A stretch of 15,736 bases of DNA from positions 1 through 15,736 of the forward strand of contig DATLFP010000039.1 in assembly GCA_035540955.1 (NCBI GenBank). Direction: 5' to 3'. The translations under genes were made by a program, and so were the position numbers. Below are positions 1-8,816 of the stretch, piece by piece (position 1 is the stretch's first letter; the number at the start of each line of letters is the position of its first letter). The DNA comes from DATLFP01 sp035540955 (GTDB taxonomy: Bacteria; Actinomycetota; Acidimicrobiia; Acidimicrobiales; CADCSY01). The notes below the pieces were generated by a model. That model was not told where the DNA came from. It saw only the letters and a program-made list of their open reading frames with translations, and did no database searches.

Positions 1-4
1 CCAA

Positions 5-10
5 TAGCCT
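5..10 (+). promoter_or_regulatory. Putative -10 element (TAGCCT) of leaderless ppdK
   Basis: TAGCCT is followed by 6 nt and then the GTG start at 17. With the last T at -7, transcription would begin on the start codon itself. The -35 region lies outside the window. Assigned from position and from recurrence of the same arrangement at other genes here. Confidence 0.55.
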
Positions 11-16
11 GCGGGC

Positions 17-2689
17 GTGCCGTACGCGTTCGCCTTCGACCACAAGCACCGCAAGCCGCCGATGTCGCTCAAGGACCTCCTCGGCGGCAAGGGCGCCAAC
101 CTCGCCGAGATGACCTCGGTGCTGGGACTGCCGGTGCCGCCGGGGTTCACGATCTCGACCGACGCCTGCCGGGAGTACATGCACTCCGGGTGGCCGAAGA
201 CCCTCGATGACGAGATCCGCAAGCAGCGGACCAAGCTCGAGAAGCAGATGGGCAAGAAGGTCGGCGACCCCGCCGATCCGCTGCTCGTGAGCGTGCGGTC
301 GGGCGCGAAGTTCTCGATGCCGGGGATGATGGACACCGTCCTCAACCTCGGACTCAACGACGAGTCGGTCGAGGGCCTGGCCAAGCAGACCGACGAGCGC
401 TTCGCCTACGACTCCTACCGGCGCTTCCTCGCCATGTACGCCCGCATCGTCCTCGGCGTCGACGGCCACGAGTTCGACCGGCTGCTCGACACGGCCAAGG
501 AGTGGGACGGCGTGCGCGCCGACAGCGAGGTCACCGCCGACACCCTCAAGCGCCTGTGCCTTCGCTACAAGGAGGTCGTCCTCCGTCACACGGGCGCACC
601 GTTCCCCCAGGACCCCGCCGACCAGCTGCGCGGCGCGGTCGAGGCGGTGTTCCGCTCCTGGAACGGGCCGCGGGCCATCGCCTACCGGAACCGGGAGGAG
701 ATCAGCCACGACCTCGGCACCGCGGTGAACGTGCAGGCGATGGTGTTCGGCAACCGCGACGAGAACAGCGGGACGGGCGTCGGCTTCACCCGCGACCCGG
801 CGACCGGCGAGGCAAAGCCCTACGGCGACTTCCTGGTGAACGCCCAGGGGGAGGACGTCGTCGCCGGCATCCGCAACACCGAGGATCTCGACGCGCTGAA
901 GCGCAAGTTCCCCAAGATCCACGCCGAGCTCCTCGCCATCTTCGAACGGCTCGAGAAGCACTACCGCGACATGTGCGACACCGAGTTCACGATCGAGCAG
1001 GGCAAGCTGTGGATGCTGCAGACCCGCGTCGGCAAGCGCACCGGCATGGCCGCCCTCCGCATGGCCGTGGAGATGACGCGGCAGCGGGGCTGGAAGATCA
1101 GCAAGGCCGAGGCGGTGCAGCGGGTCACCGCCGACCACCTCGACGCCGTCCTCCATCCGCAGTTCGCGGCCGGCGTGAGCCTGCAGGTCCTCACCAAGGG
1201 ACTGGCGGCCTCGCCCGGCGCAGCCGTCGGGAAGGTGTACTTCACCGCCGACGACGCGGCCGAGGCGGCCAACCGCGGCGAGGCCGTCATCCTCGTCCGC
1301 AACGAGACCTCTCCCGAGGACGTGCACGGGATGGCCGTGGCCGAGGGCATCCTGACGGCGCGCGGCGGCCTCGTGTCCCACGCCGCCGTCGTGGCGCGCG
1401 GCTGGGGCAAGCCCGCGGTGGTCGGCGCCGAGGCCGTGCACATCACGGGCACCTCCTTCACCGTCGACGGCGTCACCGTCCAGGAGGGCGACGTCCTCTC
1501 CCTCGACGGCGGCACCGGCGAGGTGGTCCTCGGCGAGGTCGGCCTGAGCGCCGGCACCGTGCCCGAGGAGTTCGAGGTCATCCTCGGTTGGGCCGACGAG
1601 ATCCGCAAGGGCGGCAAGGGGCGGCGGGGCATGAAGGTGCGGGCCAACGCCGACAACGGACCCGACGCCGCCCGGGCGCGGGAGTTCGGCGCCGAGGGGA
1701 TCGGCCTGTGCCGCACCGAGCACATGTTCCTGGGCGAGGACCGGCTGCCGATCGTGCGGGCCATGATCCTCGCCGACACCGCCGAGGAGTCGAAGGCGGC
1801 CCTGGCCCGGCTGCTCGACGCCCAGCGAGCCGACTTCATCGAGATCCTCGAGGCGATGGATGGCCTACCGGTGACGGTGCGGCTCCTCGATCCGCCGCTG
1901 CACGAGTTCCTCCCCAACATCGAAGACCTCCTGGTGAAGCGGGCCACCCAGGGCCTGACCGACGACGAGGCCGCGCTCCTGGCGGCGGCCCAGTCGTGGC
2001 ACGAGGTGAACCCGATGCTCGGCACACGCGGCGTCCGCCTCGGCGTCGTCAAGCCGGGTCTCTACGAGATGCAGGTCCGCGCCCTGGTCGAGGCCGCCAT
2101 CGAGCGGCGGGCGGCGGGCGGCAAGCCCATCGTCGAGATCATGATCCCGCTCACGATCTCCCGTGAGGAGATGGCCATGGCGCGGGGCTGGGTGGAGGGC
2201 GCCATCGCCGAGGCGATGGACGCCGCGACCGGCAAGAAGGTGAAGTCGCTCGACATCGTGATCGGCACCATGATCGAGGTGCCTCGGGCGGCGCTGCGGG
2301 CCGCCGACATGGCCGAGCACGCCGAGTTCTTCAGCTTCGGCACGAACGACCTCACCCAGATGACGCTCGGCTTCAGCCGCGACGACATCGAGGGCCGGAT
2401 CATGGCGCCCTACGTCGAGGGTGGGCTGCTGGCCCGGAACCCGTTCGAGACGGTCGACTTCGACGGCGTCGGCGAGCTGGTGAAGGTCGCCGTCGACCGG
2501 GGCCGGTCGACCCGCCCCGACATCAAGCTCGGAGTGTGCGGCGAGCACGGGGGCGACCCCGACTCGATCGAGTTCTTCTACGGGGCCGGGCTCGACTACG
2601 TGTCGTGCTCGCCCTTCCGTGTGCCGATCGCCCGGCTGTCGGCTGCGCAGGCAGTCCTCGGTGCGGGCGAGGCCGGCGACACGCGCTAG
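17..2689 (+). CDS. ppdK: Pyruvate, phosphate dikinase
   Basis: This cytosolic enzyme interconverts pyruvate, ATP and Pi with phosphoenolpyruvate, AMP and PPi. The protein is 890 aa, the usual full length. The ATP-grasp N-terminus carries LLGGKGANLAEM near residue 21. The central phosphohistidine domain has GGLVSHAAVVARGWGKP with the catalytic His at residue 455. The C-terminal PEP/pyruvate barrel has GTNDLTQMTLGFSRDD and GVCGEHGG with the proton-donor Cys at 841. The residue two before the catalytic His is Val453, where the regulated plant enzyme has the Thr phosphorylated by the PDRP regulatory protein, so that control cannot operate at this site. The GTG at 17 is chosen because YAFAFDHKHRKPP before the first ATG (62) looks like the normal family N-terminus, and because a TAGCCT element sits exactly 6 nt upstream. 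terC follows 12 nt later on the same strand. Identification is secure. Confidence 0.97.
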   Translation: MPYAFAFDHKHRKPPMSLKDLLGGKGANLAEMTSVLGLPVPPGFTISTDACREYMHSGWPKTLDDEIRKQRTKLEKQMGKKVGDPADPLLVSVRSGAKFSMPGMMDTVLNLGLNDESVEGLAKQTDERFAYDSYRRFLAMYARIVLGVDGHEFDRLLDTAKEWDGVRADSEVTADTLKRLCLRYKEVVLRHTGAPFPQDPADQLRGAVEAVFRSWNGPRAIAYRNREEISHDLGTAVNVQAMVFGNRDENSGTGVGFTRDPATGEAKPYGDFLVNAQGEDVVAGIRNTEDLDALKRKFPKIHAELLAIFERLEKHYRDMCDTEFTIEQGKLWMLQTRVGKRTGMAALRMAVEMTRQRGWKISKAEAVQRVTADHLDAVLHPQFAAGVSLQVLTKGLAASPGAAVGKVYFTADDAAEAANRGEAVILVRNETSPEDVHGMAVAEGILTARGGLVSHAAVVARGWGKPAVVGAEAVHITGTSFTVDGVTVQEGDVLSLDGGTGEVVLGEVGLSAGTVPEEFEVILGWADEIRKGGKGRRGMKVRANADNGPDAARAREFGAEGIGLCRTEHMFLGEDRLPIVRAMILADTAEESKAALARLLDAQRADFIEILEAMDGLPVTVRLLDPPLHEFLPNIEDLLVKRATQGLTDDEAALLAAAQSWHEVNPMLGTRGVRLGVVKPGLYEMQVRALVEAAIERRAAGGKPIVEIMIPLTISREEMAMARGWVEGAIAEAMDAATGKKVKSLDIVIGTMIEVPRAALRAADMAEHAEFFSFGTNDLTQMTLGFSRDDIEGRIMAPYVEGGLLARNPFETVDFDGVGELVKVAVDRGRSTRPDIKLGVCGEHGGDPDSIEFFYGAGLDYVSCSPFRVPIARLSAAQAVLGAGEAGDTR

Positions 2690-2701
2690 AACGAGCGCGC
2701 G

Positions 2702-3718
2702 ATGAACCCCTTGCTCGCGGCGGCGGAGTCGACTGGGCACTTCGTCTCCTTCGACGTACCCCTCTGGGTGTGGGCGGCGTTCGTGGCACTGGTTGCCGGC
2801 CTGCTCATCGCCGACCTCCTGCTCGTGCACCGCACCGCGCACGTCATCACCCTCAAGGAAGCCGGCATCGAGAGCGCCGTCTGGGTCACCATCGGCCTGT
2901 CCTTCACGCTGGTGATGCTGGCGTGGCAGGGGGGGGCGGCGTCGGGCGAGTACCTGGCCGGCTACCTCATCGAGAAGAGCCTGTCGGTCGACAACGTCTT
3001 CGTCTGGGCGGTGATCTTCTCGTACTTCGGCGTGCCCCGGCAGTTCCAGTTCCGGGTGCTGTTCTGGGGCATCTTCGGCGCGCTCGTGCTGCGGGCGATC
3101 TTCATCTTCGCCGGCGTCGCCCTCATCGAGTCCTTCGAGTGGATCCTCTACTTCTTCGGCGGGCTGCTGCTCTACAGCGCGTGGAAGATCGCCCGCCACC
3201 AGGAGGCGGAGGTCCATCCCGATTCGAACCCCGTGCTCAAGCTGGTGCGCCGGTTCGTGCCCTCGACCAACGAGTACGACGGTCAGAAGCTGTTCACGAT
3301 CAAGAACGGCAAGCGGCTGGCGACGCCACTGTTCGCCGTGCTCATCATGATCGAGACGACCGACGTCGTGTTCGCCGTCGACTCGATCCCCGCGATCCTG
3401 GCCGTGAGCCGCGAGCCGTTCATCGTCTTCTCCTCGAACGCCTTCGCCATCCTCGGGTTGCGGGCGATGTACTTCCTGCTCGCCGGGATGGCCGGCAAGT
3501 TCCGCTACCTGAACATCGGCCTCGGGGTGATCCTGGCCTTCGTCGGCGTGAAGATGCTGCTCTCGGCCGGCATCGACTACCACTTCCCGACCTGGGCGTC
3601 GCTCGTGGTGATCGCGATCACCCTGGTGGTGTCCATCACCCTCTCGCTCCGGGCCGACCGGCGCGAGCCCCGGGCGCTCGACGAGCAGGTGGAGGAGATC
3701 CAGCACGGCGACGCCTGA
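2702..3718 (+). CDS. TerC/Alx-family integral membrane protein (probable metal-ion transporter)
   Basis: This 338-aa polytopic membrane protein has roughly eight or nine hydrophobic segments. It carries both TerC-family signatures: EKSLSVDNVFVWAVIFSYF from Glu91, with Asp98 and Asn99, and IETTDVVFAVDSIPAILAV with Glu218, Asp221 and Asp227. These acidic intramembrane residues are the family's proposed metal-binding sites. Family members such as E. coli Alx have been linked to manganese export, and TerC itself to tellurite resistance; which applies here cannot be read from the sequence. The tail, with RADRREPRALDEQVEEIQHGDA, is charged and probably cytosolic. The ATG at 2702 lies 12 nt after the ppdK stop, with only weak Shine-Dalgarno character (CGAG), so co-transcription with ppdK is likely. 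No tellurium-resistance neighbours (terZABDE) are present and no Mn riboswitch was seen upstream. Confidence 0.9.
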   Translation: MNPLLAAAESTGHFVSFDVPLWVWAAFVALVAGLLIADLLLVHRTAHVITLKEAGIESAVWVTIGLSFTLVMLAWQGGAASGEYLAGYLIEKSLSVDNVFVWAVIFSYFGVPRQFQFRVLFWGIFGALVLRAIFIFAGVALIESFEWILYFFGGLLLYSAWKIARHQEAEVHPDSNPVLKLVRRFVPSTNEYDGQKLFTIKNGKRLATPLFAVLIMIETTDVVFAVDSIPAILAVSREPFIVFSSNAFAILGLRAMYFLLAGMAGKFRYLNIGLGVILAFVGVKMLLSAGIDYHFPTWASLVVIAITLVVSITLSLRADRREPRALDEQVEEIQHGDA

Positions 3719-3748
3719 GACCGCCGTCCCGGTGTCGCAGGCGGGGGG

Positions 3749-3754
3749 TACCGT
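3749..3754 (+). promoter_or_regulatory. Putative -10 element (TACCGT) upstream of dnaG
   Basis: TACCGT lies in the 45-nt gap between terC and dnaG, and 9 nt separate it from the ATG at 3764. The predicted start of transcription, about 3761, would leave a leader of about 3 nt, too short for a Shine-Dalgarno. The same hexamer occurs before the second sigma gene and the glycosyltransferase. Confidence 0.5.
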
Positions 3755-3763
3755 CGGCGGGGC

Positions 3764-5517
3764 ATGGGCATCGCTGACGACGACGTCCTCCGGGTGCGGG
3801 AGGCCACCGACATCGTCGACCTGATCGGCGAGCACGTGGCCCTCCGCAAGAGCGGGGCCCGGTGGTCGGGCCTCTGCCCCTTCCATGCCGAGAAGACCCC
3901 GTCGTTCTCGGTGAACCGGGAGCTCGGCGTCTACCGCTGCTTCGGCTGCCAGGTCACCGGCGACGCCATCACCTTCGTCCGGGAGGTGAACCACCTCGAC
4001 TTCGTCGGCGCCGTCGAGCACCTGGCGGCCCGGGCCGGCATCCAGCTGACGTACACGTCGGCCGGCGAGTCCGAGGGTCGCAAGCGGCGATCCACGCTGA
4101 TCGACGCCATGAACCAGGCGGTGGAGTGGTACCACGACCGTCTCCTGCACGCGCCCGACGGGGGCGAGGCGCGCGGCTACCTGCGCTCGCGCGGGTTCAC
4201 CGGCGAGCTGGTGCGCCAGTACAAGCTCGGCTGGGCGCCCGACGGGTGGGACCTGCTGTGCCGCGCCCTGAAGCTGCCCGCCGACGTGGCCAAGGACACC
4301 GGCCTCGGCTTCGTGAACAGCCGCGATCGCCTGCAAGACGCGTTCCGGGGCCGAGTGCTGTTCCCGATCTTCGACGTCCGCGGCGACCCGGTGGCCTTCG
4401 GCGGGCGCATCCTCCCCGGCAAGGAGGGACCGAAGTACAAGAACTCCGCATCCAGCGTGATCTACGACAAGAGCGAGGTGCTCTACGGCCTCAACTGGGC
4501 GAAGGCCGACGTCGTCGAGCACGACGAGGTCGTCGTGTGCGAGGGCTACACCGATGTCATCGGCTTCGCCACCGCCGGCGTGCCCAGGGCGGTCGCCACC
4601 TGCGGCACCGCCCTGACCGAGCGCCACGTGGCGACGCTCCGGCGCTTCGCCAAGCGGATCGTCCTCGGCTTCGACGCCGACGCCGCAGGGCAGGGGGCCG
4701 CCGAGCGCTTCTACGAGTGGGAGCAGAAGCACGAGCTCGACGTCCACGTGCTGGCCCTGCCCGAGGGCATGGACCCCGGCGACATGGCCCGCACCGACCC
4801 CGGCGGCCTGGCCGCGGCGGTGGCCGGCGCCCAGCCGTTCCTGGCCTTCCGCCTCGACCGCCTCTTCGCAGGCGCCAACCTCGCGACCGCCGAGGGTCGG
4901 GCCCGCACCGCGACCTCGGCGATGGCGATGGTCGCCGAGCACCCGAACCAGCTGGTGCGCGAGCAGTACGTGATGCAGGTCGCCGATCGCTGCCGGATCG
5001 ACGTGACGACCCTGCGCGGCCTCCGCAACCGGCCCGACGTGGCGCGCGGGCGCGATCGCGAGCCGGCTCGGACCGTCCGCCCGTCCGAGACGCCGGCGCA
5101 CGTCGTGCTGCGCCTCGCCGTCCAGACGCCGGAGGCGGTCGGCGACCTCGTGCGCGAGGAGCTGTTCGTCGACGCCGTCGACGCGGCCGCGTTCCGCGCG
5201 CTGTGCGCGACGTCGTCGTTCCACGACGCGGTGGCGACCGCCGGACCCGAGGCCGGCGATCTGCTGCAGCGATTGGCGGCCGAGGAGCTCATCGACGTGG
5301 ACGGCGAGGAGGCCGTGGCCCGCCTCGTCGATGATGTCGCCGGGCGCATCCTCGCCGACCTCGAGACCGAGGTGCGGGCATCGGACGACCCGCTCGCCCT
5401 CGCCGACGCCATCCGATGGATCAAGCTGCAGCGGGAGGACCTCTACGACGAGGCCGCCCGGCGAGCCGCGATCGAGGAGTTGGTAGCGTTCCTGTCGGAT
5501 CGGGCCGAGGAGGGGAC

Positions 5518-5521
<4 letters not shown>
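3764..5521 (+). CDS. dnaG: DNA primase DnaG
   Basis: This enzyme makes the RNA primers for lagging-strand and initiation synthesis at the replication fork. The 585-aa protein has the full bacterial primase order. An N-terminal CHC2 zinc-binding domain contains Cys38, His41, Cys59 and Cys62 (CPFHAEKTPSF ... YRCFGC). The catalytic core follows, with the TOPRIM acidic residues at Glu260 (CEGYTDV) and Asp304/Asp306 (LGFDADAAG). A more variable C-terminal region is where family members bind the DnaB helicase. The ATG at 3764 is supported by a TACCGT element 9 nt upstream and by the N-terminus starting just before the zinc domain as usual. The stop codon overlaps the GTG start of rpoD (GTGA), so the two are translationally coupled. 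rpsU, which begins the operon in enteric bacteria, is absent immediately upstream; terC is there instead. Confidence 0.97.
5508..5515 (+). promoter_or_regulatory. Strong Shine-Dalgarno that fixes the rpoD start
   Basis: AGGAGGGG lies just before the GTG at 5518, with 4 nt between AGGAGG and the start codon, inside the end of dnaG. It is the clearest Shine-Dalgarno in the window and sits at a gene inside a transcription unit, in contrast to the leaderless unit-leading genes. It supports 5518 over the ATG at 5416 or at 5551. Confidence 0.8.
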
Positions 5522-6773
<1,252 letters not shown>

Positions 6774-6792
<19 letters not shown>

Positions 6793-7028
6793 CTGCCGGT
6801 GCCGGCCTCGGTCCCGTTGCCCGGCTTGTGGTCCTCGACGAACTCCTTGGTGCGCTCGACGGTGAGGTCGACCGCGGCCTTGGCCTTCTCGGTGGCCGTC
6901 TCGTAGGCGTCGCTGCGCTGGACCTTGGCGATCATCTGCTTGATCTGCTCGTGACGCTCGCGACCGGCCGCCGTGCCCAGGTAGTAGCCGGCGGCGAAGC
7001 CGATGCACAGTCCCATCCGGAATCGCAT
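6774..7028 (-). CDS. Small YtxH-like membrane-anchored protein
   Basis: This 84-aa protein begins with a hydrophobic Gly-rich segment (MGLCIGFAAGYYLGTAAGRERHEQI, about residues 5-21), followed by a charged, probably helical stretch. That layout is typical of small actinobacterial YtxH-like proteins with one N-terminal membrane anchor and an amphipathic cytosolic tail; their function is not established. The ATG at 7028 is 9 nt after the stop of the patatin-like gene, so the two are probably co-transcribed. TAACCC at 7035-7040 is positioned like the -10 elements of other genes but lacks the final T. The 3' end runs 19 nt into rpoD on the other strand, and both reading frames stay intact through the overlap. 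The name is based on N-terminal resemblance only. Confidence 0.75.
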
Positions 7029-7037
7029 GGCTCGGGG

Positions 7038-7889
7038 TTACCCGCCCAGCAGGTTCCGGACCCCTGCTGCTGCCGCCTTGCCGTCCCGGCGGCCGACCTC
7101 GAGCCCCTGGGCCCGGAATGCCGGGTTCATGAGCTGCATTCGCAGCTCGGCGAACGCCTCGCCGGGCAGGATGGTGGCGGTGGCCACGCCGGCCTGCTCG
7201 AGCACCTCGGCCTCCCGCTCGATCTGGGGCTTCCCGGCCAGGAAGGTGCCGATGGGTCCGATGAACAGCGTCTGGTCGACCGGCTCGCCGGCCAGGAGGT
7301 CGGCGTTGCTCGGCGACCACGCCCCGCCGTCGGTGTAGCGGTCGCCGTCGATGGTCACCGGCGGGAACATGCCGGGCACGCTGCACGACGACGCCACCGC
7401 CCGGGCCACGGGGACGCCGTCGCCCTTGGTCCACACCCGTCGTTCGCCGGTGGTGCAGCTCATGGCCACGACGCGGAGGTCGGCCTCGGGCCAGACGGTC
7501 AGGCCCAGCAGGGCGTCGAAGGAGCCGACCCAGGCGTCCTCGGAGCCGGTCGGCGCCTCGGCCGCAAGCTTGCCCGTCTGCCGGGCCAGCTCGGTCGTCA
7601 TCTCCGTGGCCGTCATCAGGCCGCCGAAGATCTGGGTCACCGCCGACATGTCCGGGGCGGTGGCCCCGCCGCCGACGGGCCGAGACGGCGCCAGCTGGGC
7701 GGCGACGAGGTCGTCGACCGACTGCCCGGCGGCCAGCTGGGTGCCGACGACCGACCCGGCGGAGGTGCCGATGATCGTCGCCGCCCGGGTCGGGTCGAGG
7801 GCCTGCTCCTGGAGCAGGGCCTCGAGCACGCCGATCTCCCACGCGATGCCGACGACGCCACCGCCGCCGAGGACCAGTCCGAACGTCAT
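7038..7889 (-). CDS. Patatin-like phospholipase / serine hydrolase (RssA-like)
   Basis: This probable lipid acyl hydrolase of 283 aa belongs to the patatin family. The N-terminal oxyanion-hole loop is LVLGGGGVVGIAWEIGV (from about residue 6). The nucleophile elbow is GTSAG with Ser43. The second member of the Ser-Asp dyad is Asp187 in YTDGGAW. The conserved stretch SCSVPGMFPPV precedes the Asp motif. No signal peptide is seen, so a cytosolic role is likely; the substrate is unknown. The ATG at 7889 is used because a longer in-frame reading to 7964 would run through the tRNA gene upstream. TAGTGT lies 7 nt before this ATG, implying a nearly leaderless transcript. The small ytxH-like gene follows after 9 nt. 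Confidence 0.9.
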   Translation of the reverse strand: MTFGLVLGGGGVVGIAWEIGVLEALLQEQALDPTRAATIIGTSAGSVVGTQLAAGQSVDDLVAAQLAPSRPVGGGATAPDMSAVTQIFGGLMTATEMTTELARQTGKLAAEAPTGSEDAWVGSFDALLGLTVWPEADLRVVAMSCTTGERRVWTKGDGVPVARAVASSCSVPGMFPPVTIDGDRYTDGGAWSPSNADLLAGEPVDQTLFIGPIGTFLAGKPQIEREAEVLEQAGVATATILPGEAFAELRMQLMNPAFRAQGLEVGRRDGKAAAAGVRNLLGG

Positions 7890-7896
7890 GGCGCGG

Positions 7897-7902
7897 ACAC
7901 TA
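7897..7902 (-). promoter_or_regulatory. Putative -10 element (TAGTGT) of the patatin-like gene
   Basis: On the minus strand TAGTGT precedes the ATG at 7889 by 7 nt and lies in the 20-nt gap after the upstream tRNA gene. Expected transcription start is one base before the ATG. Read-through from the tRNA is an alternative source of transcript. Confidence 0.45.
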
Positions 7903-7909
7903 GGAGAAG

Positions 7910-7983
7910 TGGGGCGGGCAGGACTCGAACCTGCACCCCGCGGATTATGAGTCCGCTGCTCCAACCACTTGAGCTACCGCCCC
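7910..7983 (-). tRNA. tRNA with CAU anticodon (tRNA-Met elongator, or tRNA-Ile2)
   Basis: The minus strand folds into a full cloverleaf of 74 nt. The acceptor arms GGGGCGG and CCGCCCC pair perfectly. The anticodon arm is GCGGA-CTCATAA-TCCGC with anticodon CAU, and the T arm is GCAGG-TTCGAGT-CCTGC, with discriminator A and no encoded CCA. It is not the initiator tRNA, because the first base pair is a normal G-C. The anticodon loop CTCATAA occurs both in elongator Met tRNAs and in the Ile2 tRNA whose C34 is modified by TilS, so the amino acid is left open. Confidence 0.92.
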
Positions 7984-7998
7984 GAGAATCGAACAGCG

Positions 7999-8004
7999 AA
8001 CCTA
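7999..8004 (-). promoter_or_regulatory. Putative -10 element (TAGGTT) of the CAU tRNA
   Basis: TAGGTT on the minus strand lies 15 nt upstream of the mature 5' end, leaving about 8 nt of leader for RNase P removal. It sits in the 29-nt spacer after tRNA-Asn, so the two tRNAs could alternatively share one transcript. Confidence 0.4.
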
Positions 8005-8012
8005 CTGACAGG

Positions 8013-8088
8013 TGGCTCCGGGGGAGGGGTTCGAACCCTCGACCTTGGGATTAACAATCCCCTGCTCCGCCAGTTGAGCTACCCCGGA
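8013..8088 (-). tRNA. tRNA-Asn (GUU)
   Basis: This is a 76-nt cloverleaf on the minus strand, with the 3' CCA encoded. Acceptor arms TCCGGGG and CCCCGGA pair perfectly. The anticodon loop TTGTTAA gives GUU, and the T arm is GAGGG-TTCGAAC-CCCTC, with discriminator G as expected for Asn. The outermost pair of the anticodon stem is a G27-A43 mismatch (GGGGA against TCCCA). The neighbouring CAU tRNA lacks an encoded CCA. Confidence 0.95.
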
Positions 8089-8099
8089 ACGAGTGTCCG

Positions 8100-8105
8100 A
8101 GGCTA
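8100..8105 (-). promoter_or_regulatory. Putative -10 element (TAGCCT) of tRNA-Asn
   Basis: TAGCCT on the minus strand is 11 nt upstream of the mature tRNA 5' end, giving a leader of about 5 nt. It is the same hexamer as before ppdK and the 187-aa gene. No convincing -35 was found. Confidence 0.5.
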
Positions 8106-8160
8106 GCAGCGCGCCAACCAGGCCCATCACGGAGCGATGCTCTCGAGGCACTTCGGCGAT

Positions 8161-8203
8161 CTGTGTCGGATCGACGTCCCATGGAGACGTCGGACCGACA
8201 CAG
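8161..8203 (-). terminator. Long inverted repeat, probable terminator of the 187-aa gene
   Basis: Two 18-nt arms (8161-8178 and 8186-8203) are complementary at 16 of 18 positions around a 7-nt loop, CCATGGA. On the minus strand the hairpin begins 33 nt after the stop of the 187-aa gene and lies about 55 nt before the tRNA-Asn -10, so it could end the first transcript and insulate the second. There is no T-run, as is common for actinobacterial terminators. Because the arms also contain the small palindrome GTCGGACCGAC, a protein-binding site is an alternative. Confidence 0.5.
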
Positions 8204-8236
8204 AACGCATGGGTGCCGACGGGCCGACACCGTTCC

Positions 8237-8800
8237 CTACCGGTCGACGCCCCAGGCGGGCGCCCGCTCGAGGAGGTAGCGGCTGACCTCCATGCACCGG
8301 TCGAGGGTCTCGCAGAGGAGCTCCTCGCCCAGCCACACCCGGGCCAGCGACACCCGCTGATGGGCGACGACGGTGAGCGAGCGCTCGGGCGCGTCGGTGA
8401 CCGACGCGTAGGAGTCGCTGGCCGACACCTCGAGCGGCAGATCGGGTCCGCCGATCCCGGCGAGCTCGGTGGCCAGCAGCAGGAGGTCGGGACCGTGGGG
8501 GAGCGGGGGCAGCTGCCAGTTGAACGTCAGCGGGAACTGGAAGATGTCCTCGGGGTCGTCGCCGTCGCCGAGGGCGAGGACGTGGTCCTCGAAGGCGAGC
8601 AGGACGCGGGGATCGACCTCGAGCGCGAGGTGCAGATCGAGGGGGCCGGGGCAGCCCTCCTCGGGGTGGAGGTCGACCTCCCAGGCCTGGCGCAGCGAGT
8701 AGGTCTCGACGAAGTGGCGCTCGTCGTGCACGTGGAAGCCGTGGTCGACGGCGTGCTCCTTGAGCTCGGCCACGTAGCCGGCGACGTCGAGCGCTGCCAT
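8237..8800 (-). CDS. Hypothetical protein, unrecognised family
   Basis: I do not recognise this 187-aa protein. It is acidic and soluble-looking, with no signal peptide or membrane segment. It has a His-rich opening (HAVDHGFHVHDERHFVETY, about residues 16-34), a central alternation of hydrophobic and acidic residues (LDLHLALEVDPRVLLAFEDHV) and a C-terminal helical stretch (LCETLDRCMEVSRYLLERAP). Third codon positions are consistently G or C, as in its neighbours, which supports a real gene. TAGCCT ends 10 nt before the ATG at 8800. The gene stands alone between the acetyltransferase gene and the hairpin at 8161-8203. The His residues could bind metal, but no known motif is matched. Confidence 0.75.
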   Translation of the reverse strand: MAALDVAGYVAELKEHAVDHGFHVHDERHFVETYSLRQAWEVDLHPEEGCPGPLDLHLALEVDPRVLLAFEDHVLALGDGDDPEDIFQFPLTFNWQLPPLPHGPDLLLLATELAGIGGPDLPLEVSASDSYASVTDAPERSLTVVAHQRVSLARVWLGEELLCETLDRCMEVSRYLLERAPAWGVDR

Positions 8801-8810
8801 GGGAAGGACC

Positions 8811-8816
8811 AGGCTA
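8811..8816 (-). promoter_or_regulatory. Putative -10 element (TAGCCT) of the 187-aa gene, built on the upstream stop codon
   Basis: On the minus strand TAGCCT begins with the TAG stop codon of the acetyltransferase gene (8814-8816). It is followed by 10 nt and the ATG at 8800, implying a leader of about 4 nt. Confidence 0.5.

Noticed and set aside
502..2166. 554-codon plus-strand frame inside ppdK
   Set aside because: It is an Arg/Gly/Pro-rich out-of-frame reading of a gene with certain identity.
5416..5517. 34-residue N-terminal extension of the primary sigma factor
   Set aside because: The extension is out-of-frame dnaG sequence, and the GTG at 5518 has a strong Shine-Dalgarno and the usual stop-start overlap.
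7890..7964. N-terminal extension of the patatin-like protein
   Set aside because: It would translate part of the tRNA gene, and the conserved LVLGGGG strand begins right after the ATG at 7889.
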